Position numbers and translations under genes: made by a program. Shown piece after piece: positions 52,366-59,097 of a stretch of 59,097 bases of DNA; position 1 is the stretch's first letter; every line of letters starts with the position of its first letter. A model generated the notes under the pieces. That model did no database searches. It saw only the letters and a program-made list of their open reading frames with translations, and was not told where the DNA came from. Source of the stretch: Ruminococcus sp. YE71 (GTDB lineage: Bacteria; Bacillota; Clostridia; Oscillospirales; Ruminococcaceae); NCBI RefSeq assembly GCF_900119155.1, contig NZ_FPIR01000021.1, forward strand, positions 1-59,097, given 5' to 3'.

Positions 52366-54177
52366 ATGGACGCTCAGACGATCATAGAACAGGTGACGCA
52401 ATCCACCGACAAGACCATATTCGGAGTATGGTTCATGATCGCAGTCGCACTCGTTTTCTTTATGCAGGCAGGATTCGCGATGGTCGAAACAGGCTTCACC
52501 AGAGCGAAAAACGCAGGCAACATCATTATGAAAAACCTTATGGACTTCTGTATCGGTACAGTAATGTTCATTCTCATAGGCTTCGGACTTCTTCTCGGTG
52601 AGGATGCCGCGGGACTTATCGGAAAGCCCGGCTTCGATATCTTCACAAGCTATGACAGCTTTGCATGGGATCAGTTCGTATTCAACCTCGTGTTCTGTGC
52701 CACCACCGCGACTATCGTTTCGGGTGCGATGGCAGAGCGCACAAAGTTCCTTTCCTACTGCATCTACTCGGGCATCATCAGTGCGCTGATCTACCCGATC
52801 GAGGCACACTGGATCTGGGGCGGCGGCTGGCTCGCACAGCTCGGTTTCCACGATCTTTCGGGTTCATGTGCGATACACATGGTCGGCGGCATCTGCGCAC
52901 TGATAGGTGCTAAGATCGTCGGACCCCGTATCGGCAAGTTCGTCAAGACAAAGGACGGCGACGTCAAGGTAAACGCTATCCCGGGACACAACCTCATAAT
53001 CGGTGCGCTGGGCGTATTCATCCTCTGGTTCGGCTGGTACGGCTTCAACCCTGCGGCTGCTTCGGAAGTTGGTCAGCTTGATTCGATCTTCCTGACCACC
53101 ACCGTAGCACCTGCTATCGCAACTGTTACAGTAATGATCTTTACATGGCTCAAGTACGGCAAACCCGATGTTTCGATGTGTCTGAACGCTTCGCTGGCAG
53201 GACTTGTCGGCATCACCGCAGGCTGTGACGTTATGGACTGCTTCGGCGCTATCATGGTCGGCATCGTTTCGGGCTTCCTGGTATGCTTCGGCGTATGGTT
53301 CCTCGACTACAAGCTCCACATCGACGATCCTGTAGGTGCGGTAGCAGTACACATGATGAACGGCATCTGGGGCACAATCGCGGTAGGTCTTTTCGCTACC
53401 AAGGCAGCTCCCGGATACGCGATCCAGATCGAAAACGGCGGCATCAAGGGCGAAGGCCTTTTCTACGGCGGCGGTTTTGAGCAGCTCGGACTCCAGCTCC
53501 TCGGTTTTGTAAGCGTTGCTGCATGGGCAGCTGTTTCGATCACCATCACATTCCTTATCATCAAGCACACCATCGGCCTCAGAGCTTCCGAGCAGGAAGA
53601 GATCATCGGTCTCGACATCACCGAGCACGGTCTGGTATCCTCGTATGCTGACTTTGCACCTTCGATGAACGACGCATCGGTTTACGGCTACACCAAGGAC
53701 GACGCTAAGAGCGTAAAGAAGGTCGGCAAGGACGTTCCTCCTATCAAGCCCGTACCTGTTGAGAAGGCAGTCGAGGTCGAGAGCTATGTAGCACCGACCG
53801 TAGGCGGCGCACCCAGAATGACGAACATTGTCGTAGTATTCAAGGAGCAGAAGCTCCAGGACTTCATTCAGGCTATGGAAGCTATCGACGTAACGGGTAT
53901 CACGGTAACTCACGTACTTGGCTGCGGAATGCAGAACGGTCAGCGTCACTACTACCGCGGCACCAGCATCGAGATGAACCTGCTGCCTAAGGTAAAGGCT
54001 GAGATCGTTGTATGTGCAGTTCCCGTTAACAAGGTAATAGATGCGGCGAGAGCGGCACTTTACACAGGTCATTTCGGCGACGGCAAACTGTTCATCTATC
54101 CTATCGAGAATGTCGTAAAGGTACGTACAGGCGAGCAGGGATTTGATGCATTACAGAATTATGATGAAGTAGGCTGA
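52366..54177 (+). CDS. amt: Ammonium transporter fused to a PII domain
   Basis: A 603-residue protein started at ATG 52366 behind TGGAGGG. Residues 1 to about 415 form the Amt channel (eleven membrane segments; FMQAGFAMVETGFTRAKNAG, AHWIWGGGWL, GSCAIHMVGG, VAVHMMNGIWG). After a linker of about 70 residues a GlnB/PII domain begins near 485 (NIVVVFKEQKLQDFIQAMEA) and runs to the end. The PII T-loop is present, but the position of the uridylylated Tyr51 is Ile (YYRGTSIEM). It imports ammonium, and the tethered PII presumably senses 2-oxoglutarate and ATP/ADP and gates the channel. It should be induced in nitrogen limitation by its leader. Confidence 0.93.
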   Translation: MDAQTIIEQVTQSTDKTIFGVWFMIAVALVFFMQAGFAMVETGFTRAKNAGNIIMKNLMDFCIGTVMFILIGFGLLLGEDAAGLIGKPGFDIFTSYDSFAWDQFVFNLVFCATTATIVSGAMAERTKFLSYCIYSGIISALIYPIEAHWIWGGGWLAQLGFHDLSGSCAIHMVGGICALIGAKIVGPRIGKFVKTKDGDVKVNAIPGHNLIIGALGVFILWFGWYGFNPAAASEVGQLDSIFLTTTVAPAIATVTVMIFTWLKYGKPDVSMCLNASLAGLVGITAGCDVMDCFGAIMVGIVSGFLVCFGVWFLDYKLHIDDPVGAVAVHMMNGIWGTIAVGLFATKAAPGYAIQIENGGIKGEGLFYGGGFEQLGLQLLGFVSVAAWAAVSITITFLIIKHTIGLRASEQEEIIGLDITEHGLVSSYADFAPSMNDASVYGYTKDDAKSVKKVGKDVPPIKPVPVEKAVEVESYVAPTVGGAPRMTNIVVVFKEQKLQDFIQAMEAIDVTGITVTHVLGCGMQNGQRHYYRGTSIEMNLLPKVKAEIVVCAVPVNKVIDAARAALYTGHFGDGKLFIYPIENVVKVRTGEQGFDALQNYDEVG

Positions 54178-54213
54178 TAAAAGCTGAATGGTATCCACTC
54201 CACATAACGAACG

Positions 54214-54244
54214 GACCCCGTGAGCGATCACGGGGTCTGTTTGC
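54214..54244. terminator. Terminator between amt and the cyclase gene
   Basis: A perfect 10-bp stem GACCCCGTGA-GCGA-TCACGGGGTC, then TGTTTG. It serves the plus-strand amt gene and perhaps the convergent cyclase gene. The T tract is weak. Confidence 0.65.
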
Positions 54245-54258
54245 TGTTATCCGTCGGT

Positions 54259-56082
54259 TTAGTCAGACGTTTCTTCCGCCGCCGTTTTTTCCTCGGCAAG
54301 CCCCGTCAGCGAATACACGAACACTTCCTTCGATTTGCCCTTGAGCGGGATAGCGCCGATGGGTTCGGCAGTCACCCTGTCCTTCACTTTCTCGTAGACC
54401 GACTCGCTTATGAGTACCTGACCTCTCTTTGCGTTGGCTTCGAGCCTTGCGGCGGTGTTTACCGTGTCGCCTATGGCTGTGTAGTCCATTCGGAAACTGC
54501 ATCCTATATTGCCCACAACGGCTCTGCCGCAGTTGACGCCGACTCCGAACCCTACCGAGCGTCCGTACTTTTCAAGGAACTTGCTCTCGATAGCGTCGCC
54601 GCCCGCAACGATGTCGAGCGCCGTCTTCACAGCCTTGAAAACGTAGTCGTCGAGGTCGAAAGGCGCATTGAATACCGCCATCGTAGCGTCGCCGATGAAC
54701 TTGTCGAGGGTGCCGCCGTTGTTGAAGATGGAGTTGGTCGTCAGTTCAAGGTAGCTGTTCAGGATATCGACCACCTGTTCAGGGCTGAGGTTTTCCGACA
54801 TGGGGGTGAAACCGCGTATGTCTACGAAAAGAACCGCTATCTCGCGGCTCTCACCGCCGAGACTGATGCTGTAGCCCCCCGACTTTGTTATCTCCTCAAC
54901 TACCTGAGGTGCGACGTACTTTTTAAAGGTATCCGAGATCTTCTTTCGCTCAGCCGACGCCGAGATGTAGCTGTGGATAATGCTCAGCGCACAGACCGCC
55001 ACCGCCGAAAGCGGGAAGTAGATGAACGGGAGCCGAAGTCCCGCGTTGTTTATCGCCATGACCGCCGCCGCGAAGCCTGCCACGATGACCGCCATCAGCG
55101 TTATCGAAAGCCCGGGTCTCATACGCCTGAACAGCAGGAAGATGAGCCCTGCCGTGAATGCGAACATCAGTGATGCGGTCATCCTGTCGGCGACGACGGG
55201 GTACTTTTTGTCGATGAGCGCCTGGATGATGTTGGCGTGTATCTCACATCCGAACATAAGTTCGGAGCTGTTGGGTACGGCGTACTGGTCGTAAAGACCC
55301 GTCGCATAGGCGCCTATAACGACGATACAGCCGCTGAACACCCTCGGGTCGATGTCGCCGCTGAGTATGTTGCACAGCGGCACTATCTCGTAGTTGCCCG
55401 GTCTGCCCGCGTACTGGATGTTCATCCTGCCGTTTCTCAGCTCGGGAGCGGCTTCGGTGATGCCGTTTTTCTCGCAGTACATCTTGTACGCCTTGTAGGA
55501 AAGGCTGTACAGTTCTTCTCCGTCGTGGCTGCTGGTCAGCAGAGCCGAGCGCAGCACGCCGTCGGAATCGGGCAGGGCGTTCACGAAGCCTGTTGCACAG
55601 CTGCCGCTCATTATCGGCTGGTCGATGGTCTCGATGTTGAAGTTGTCGATGTAGCCCGTTCCGTCCTCGCGGTATTTGTAGACGCGGCTGTAGTTGATGT
55701 AGGAGCCCGAGATGACCCTTCCGCTGGCGGCGCAGGCATCTCTGAGCGCCTTGTCGCCTGCCTCGTCCATGCTGCCCGTCAGCAGCAGATCCATCACGAT
55801 AACGTCGGGATAATCGCTCAGACTGTTGATGACATCCGCGTACATCTGTCTCGACCATGTGCCCATATTGCCGTATTCGCGGAGCGTCTGGTTGTCGATA
55901 GCGATGATCTTTATCTTGTTGTTGATGCCTCTCGGACGCTGATACAAGCGGTCGGTGACCAGCTTCTCAAAGGAGCCGAGGATATCGAAATAGCAGAAAA
56001 TGAAGGACACCAGTATGATGAACACCGTTTCGGCTGTCTTGACCAGCAGCTCCCGCTGTTTTCCGCTGAGTTTTTCTTTCAT
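54259..56082 (-). CDS. CHASE2-domain class III adenylate cyclase
   Basis: A 607-residue membrane cyclase. It has an N-terminal membrane segment (VFIILVSFIFCYFDILGSF), then an extracytoplasmic CHASE2 domain (about 45-300; KIKIIAIDNQTLREYG, DVIVMDLLLTGSMDEAGD). Three further membrane segments lie at about 305-375, and a class III nucleotidyl cyclase domain follows (AVLFVDIRGFTPMSENL with the metal Asp, GGTLDKFIGDATMAVFN, TAIGDTVNTAARLE). It converts ATP to cAMP (or GTP to cGMP) in response to an outside signal. It is divergent from the FecR-repeat gene, a pairing seen in other bacteria. Confidence 0.93.
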   Translation of the reverse strand: MKEKLSGKQRELLVKTAETVFIILVSFIFCYFDILGSFEKLVTDRLYQRPRGINNKIKIIAIDNQTLREYGNMGTWSRQMYADVINSLSDYPDVIVMDLLLTGSMDEAGDKALRDACAASGRVISGSYINYSRVYKYREDGTGYIDNFNIETIDQPIMSGSCATGFVNALPDSDGVLRSALLTSSHDGEELYSLSYKAYKMYCEKNGITEAAPELRNGRMNIQYAGRPGNYEIVPLCNILSGDIDPRVFSGCIVVIGAYATGLYDQYAVPNSSELMFGCEIHANIIQALIDKKYPVVADRMTASLMFAFTAGLIFLLFRRMRPGLSITLMAVIVAGFAAAVMAINNAGLRLPFIYFPLSAVAVCALSIIHSYISASAERKKISDTFKKYVAPQVVEEITKSGGYSISLGGESREIAVLFVDIRGFTPMSENLSPEQVVDILNSYLELTTNSIFNNGGTLDKFIGDATMAVFNAPFDLDDYVFKAVKTALDIVAGGDAIESKFLEKYGRSVGFGVGVNCGRAVVGNIGCSFRMDYTAIGDTVNTAARLEANAKRGQVLISESVYEKVKDRVTAEPIGAIPLKGKSKEVFVYSLTGLAEEKTAAEETSD

Positions 56083-56132
56083 GACTCAAAATCACCCTCA
56101 TCTGTACTGCCGTCGGCAGCTTAGTATACCTT

Positions 56133-56161
56133 ATTATATCATATCGCCGAGGGTTTGTCAC
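56133..56161 (-). promoter_or_regulatory. Promoter of the cyclase gene
   Basis: On the minus strand GTGACA, 17 bases, TATAAT (-10 at 56133-56138, -35 at 56156-56161), 50 bases before the cyclase start. Its -35 lies 20 bases from that of the divergent promoter. Confidence 0.75.
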
Positions 56162-56180
56162 TATTTATCCGAAAAATATA

Positions 56181-56209
56181 TTGACAAAACAGAATTGTTA
56201 TGCTATGAT
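56181..56209 (+). promoter_or_regulatory. Promoter of the FecR-repeat gene
   Basis: TTGACA at 56181-56186, 17 bases, TATGAT at 56204-56209. About 105 bases of leader follow to the ATG at 56315. Confidence 0.85.
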
Positions 56210-56314
56210 TATATTGGATGAATATGTTTAAATTTTATATTAATTTTGTATACATTATATAATAGATCAGGATAACTGCCGCTGATTCAAAAGCGGCATA
56301 GGGGGGATCAGGCT

Positions 56315-59097
56315 ATGAAACTGGCTTCGCTGCTGCACAGTAAGCTGTTTGTCGGTATAACTGCCGCTGTCGTTTCCGCGGCTGCGGTCGTTACGGGCAT
56401 AATGCTGAAAAACCACGACGAGGATTACCGTGTTATAAAGGTGTTCGAGGTGAACGGTCAGGCTTTGGTCGAGCGCTCGGATGTGGGAGAGATAGACCCG
56501 TATTCGGGCATGAACCTTGAAAACGGCGACAAGGTCTCGACATTCAAGGACAGCACCATGCGCATCGTGCTGGACGACACCAAGTACGTGTTCATGGAGC
56601 AGGAGTCTCAGCTTGAGCTTGAAGCATCGGGAAACGCTTCCGACAGCAAGACGCGCTTAGTGCTCAAAAGCGGCGCCATCCTCAACGAGATAACCGAGCA
56701 GCTTTCGGCAGGCTCGGCTTACGAGGTAACTGCGCCCAAGGCGACTATGGCAGTCCACGGAACGAGTTTCAGAGTCTCGGTCTCGAAGGACGACTACGGC
56801 GATTACATAACCAAGCTCGAAGTATTTCACGGCACAGTGAAGGTCTGTCTGCTTGACGAAAACGGCAACCCGACAGACAAGACCGCTATGGTCGGCCCCG
56901 ATAAGTGCATCATAATCAAGACCGTCCACAACGAGCACAGCGGCAACGACCCATCCATCGACGGCACATCCTTCTTTGTGACGCCCGATGAGAACGGCTA
57001 TCTCGTGATAGTGCCCGATGGCGAAGACCCCCGTCAGCCCATCGACTACAATAAGATACCATACTCGACTCTCGAAGAGCTTTACAAGACCGACGCGCAG
57101 AACGAGATAACCCTCTACGAGGAAGTTATCGAGAAGATTATCGAGGCGATGAACGGTCAGGAAGGCAATTCGCACGACGATACCCCGAGTCAGACTGATA
57201 AGGACAGTTCGTCGGAGACAACGACAACTACGACCACCAAGGCGCTGAGCTCCGAGCCCGATGAGACGACCACGACAAAGGCTCACACGACCACCAAGGC
57301 TCAGACCACAACTGCCCCTGTGTCAACGACCGCTCCGAAGGAGAACGGAAGCTCGACATCGACTACCGCAGGTTCCTCGGGTTCATCAGGTTCTTCGGGC
57401 GGCGGCTCAAAGACCACCACCAAGGCAGTCACGACCACGACGACCACCACGACCGCTCCGCCTCCCCCCGTGTCCGTTGAGTACACGGTAAAATTCTATG
57501 ACTATGACGGCACACTGCTGAGCACTCAGACGGTCGAAGAGGGTGGCTCGGCCACCGCGCCGACCAACTACAAGGGTTCGTATGTCGATGCCGACGGCTG
57601 GACATGGATATTCAGTGAGTGGGATAAGTCGTTTACGAAAATCAAGGCTGATACCACGATCACCGCAGTCTACACGCAGAAACCGCAGTATACCGTCATT
57701 TTCAAGGACTACGACGGTACTCAGCTCTCGAAGCAGACCATTGAAGAGGGCAAGGACGCGACCGCACCCAAGAACTACAAGGGGACATACACCGACGAAG
57801 ACGGCTGGACCTGGACGTTCAGCGAGTGGGATAAGCCCTTCACAGGCATCGAAGCCGACACGACCGTGACCGCAGTCTACACGCAGAAACCGCAGTATAC
57901 CGTAATATTCAAGGACTACGACGGCACGCAACTCTCGAAGCAGACAATCGAAGAAGGCAAAAACGCGACCGCACCCAAGAACTACAAGGGTTCGTACATC
58001 GACGACGATGGCTGGACATGGACGTTCAGCGAGTGGGACAATCCGTTCACATCCATCAAGGCTGACACGACCGTGACAGCAGTTTACGTTCAGAAACCAC
58101 ACTATACCGTTATTTTCAAGGACTACGACGGTACTCAGCTCTCGAAGCAGACCGTTGAAGAAGGCAAGGATGCGACCGCACCCGAGAATTACAAGGGTTC
58201 GTACATTGACGAAGACGGCTGGACTTGGACATTCAGTGAGTGGGATAAGCCGTTCACCGAAATCAAGTCTGACACGACAGTGACCGCTGTTTACGTTCAG
58301 AAACCGCAGTATACCGTAATTTTCAAGGATTACGATGGTACCCAGCTCTCGAAGCAGACCGTTGAAGAGGGCAAAGACGCGACTACTCCGAAGAACTACA
58401 AGGGTTCGTACATCGACGAAGACGGTTGGACGTGGACGTTCAGCGAGTGGGACAAGTCGTTTACATCCATTAAGGCTGACACGACTATCACCGCTGTTTA
58501 CGTTCAGAAACCGCAGTATACCGTCATCTTCAAGGACTACGACGGCACAAAGCTGTCAGAGCAGACGATCGAAGAGGGCAAGGACGCGACCGCACCCAAG
58601 AACTACAAGGGTTCGTACATCGACGAGGATGGCTGGACATGGACGTTCAGCGAGTGGGACAAGCCGTTTACATCCATCAAAGCTGACACAACTGTGACGG
58701 CAGTCTATACACAGAAATCGCAGTATACCGTAATTTTCAAGGACTACGACGGTACTCAGCTGTCGAAGCAGACAATCGAAGAGGGCAAAAACGCGACCGC
58801 TCCCAAGAATTACAAGGGTTCGTACACCGACGACGATGGCTGGACGTGGACGTTCAGCGAGTGGGACAAGTCGTTTACATCCATTAAGGCTGATACGACC
58901 GTGACCGCGGTTTATAAGCAGAAACCGCAGTATACCGTAATATTCAAGGACTACGACGGCACACAGCTCTCGAAGCAGACCATCGAAGAGGGCAAAAACG
59001 CGACCGCACCCAAGAACTACAAGGGTTCGTACACCGATGAGGATGGCTGGACATGGACATTCAGCGAGTGGGACAAGCCGTTCACAGGCATCGAAGC
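56315..59097 (+). CDS. FecR-domain protein with tandem InlB-type repeats (3' end outside window)
   Basis: The frame is open from ATG 56315 (behind GGGGGGATCAGG) to the window edge, 927 codons. An N-terminal signal anchor (LFVGITAAVVSAAAVVTGIM) is followed by a FecR domain (residues of about 40-190; EVTAPKATMAVHGTSFRVSV is the FecR signature). A Thr/Ser/Gly-rich stalk spans about 300-385. From residue 389 a 69-residue unit (QYTVIFKDYDGTQLSKQT...) repeats at least seven times. The repeat is of the InlB B-repeat (Flg_new) type. FecR domains are thought to bind ligand or protein at the surface. The divergent CHASE2 cyclase suggests that this is its outside partner. Confidence 0.9.
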   Translation, partial: MKLASLLHSKLFVGITAAVVSAAAVVTGIMLKNHDEDYRVIKVFEVNGQALVERSDVGEIDPYSGMNLENGDKVSTFKDSTMRIVLDDTKYVFMEQESQLELEASGNASDSKTRLVLKSGAILNEITEQLSAGSAYEVTAPKATMAVHGTSFRVSVSKDDYGDYITKLEVFHGTVKVCLLDENGNPTDKTAMVGPDKCIIIKTVHNEHSGNDPSIDGTSFFVTPDENGYLVIVPDGEDPRQPIDYNKIPYSTLEELYKTDAQNEITLYEEVIEKIIEAMNGQEGNSHDDTPSQTDKDSSSETTTTTTTKALSSEPDETTTTKAHTTTKAQTTTAPVSTTAPKENGSSTSTTAGSSGSSGSSGGGSKTTTKAVTTTTTTTTAPPPPVSVEYTVKFYDYDGTLLSTQTVEEGGSATAPTNYKGSYVDADGWTWIFSEWDKSFTKIKADTTITAVYTQKPQYTVIFKDYDGTQLSKQTIEEGKDATAPKNYKGTYTDEDGWTWTFSEWDKPFTGIEADTTVTAVYTQKPQYTVIFKDYDGTQLSKQTIEEGKNATAPKNYKGSYIDDDGWTWTFSEWDNPFTSIKADTTVTAVYVQKPHYTVIFKDYDGTQLSKQTVEEGKDATAPENYKGSYIDEDGWTWTFSEWDKPFTEIKSDTTVTAVYVQKPQYTVIFKDYDGTQLSKQTVEEGKDATTPKNYKGSYIDEDGWTWTFSEWDKSFTSIKADTTITAVYVQKPQYTVIFKDYDGTKLSEQTIEEGKDATAPKNYKGSYIDEDGWTWTFSEWDKPFTSIKADTTVTAVYTQKSQYTVIFKDYDGTQLSKQTIEEGKNATAPKNYKGSYTDDDGWTWTFSEWDKSFTSIKADTTVTAVYKQKPQYTVIFKDYDGTQLSKQTIEEGKNATAPKNYKGSYTDEDGWTWTFSEWDKPFTGIE
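57479..59097 (+). repeat. 207-bp tandem repeats in the FecR gene
   Basis: Repeat starts lie at 57479, 57686, 57893, 58100, 58307, 58514 and 58721, all exactly 207 bases apart, with an eighth partial unit from 58928. The first unit is the most diverged; the others are nearly the same. Some of the differences between units are synonymous. Confidence 0.92.

Noticed and set aside
52864-54072. A 402-codon minus-strand frame opposite amt
   Set aside because: It is antisense to the conserved Amt-PII protein, with many improbable residue runs and no ribosome site.
1-59097. tRNA, rRNA and riboswitch genes
   Set aside because: I saw no tRNA T-loop and acceptor pairing, no rRNA sequence and no known riboswitch core. 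A covariance-model scan would be needed to exclude them fully.

Overview
The window looks like chromosome from a Ruminococcus-like gut Firmicute (Oscillospiraceae) carrying a large integrated conjugative element. The reasons are the sigma-A type promoters, AGGAGG ribosome binding sites, SpoVG, Thr/Ser-rich linkers, and surface proteins ending in NPxTG sorting signals. Family names come from reading the proteins, not from a database search.

Layout. (1) 1-37 kb is a Tn1549/Tn916-class ICE, almost entirely on the minus strand. Transcription runs from high to low coordinates: amidoligase, gamma-glutamyl cyclotransferase-like protein, several unknown acidic-tailed proteins and ribbon-helix-helix proteins, a C5-cytosine methylase, antirepressor, YubB-like protein, adenine methylase, SpoVG, a lipoprotein, a ~1970-residue thioester/Cna-B adhesin, a VirB2-like membrane protein, a second lipoprotein, a TOPRIM primase-like protein, VirD4, an HTH protein, VirB6/TrbL-like, PrgI and VirB4. 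(2) 23.9-32.8 kb is a plus-strand island cut into the ICE. It holds a type I restriction-modification operon (hsdM, unknown orf373, hsdS, HEPN-like gene, zinc ribbon gene, hsdR). It is flanked by two diverged ~288 bp direct repeats whose recombination would remove the island and rebuild the flanking genes. hsdS carries a G9 tract between its two target recognition domains, which suggests phase variation. (3) 37-40.7 kb is a junction of debris: a serine recombinase lacking its catalytic serine, an IS256-family transposase and an Rpn nuclease remnant.

(4) From 40.8 kb the DNA looks chromosomal: tcdA; a glycyl radical enzyme with an in-frame amber codon, its activase, a pseudo-receiver protein and a frameshifted NitT/TauT-type ATPase; a LytS-like kinase and SARP-like response regulator; a lipoprotein with a sortase-anchored cupredoxin; an FMN reductase; a NusG-II protein behind a short leader ORF; and an Amt-PII fusion behind two terminator-like hairpins, the second with an AGTGAG hexaloop as in ANTAR target RNAs. 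The window ends with a CHASE2 adenylate cyclase divergent from a FecR-domain protein with exact 207 bp repeats, which runs off the right edge.

The strongest candidates for something new are the phase-variable R-M island with its three uncharacterised co-operonic genes, the acidic/methionine C-terminal tails shared by many unrelated ICE accessory proteins, and the amidoligase/cyclotransferase pair.
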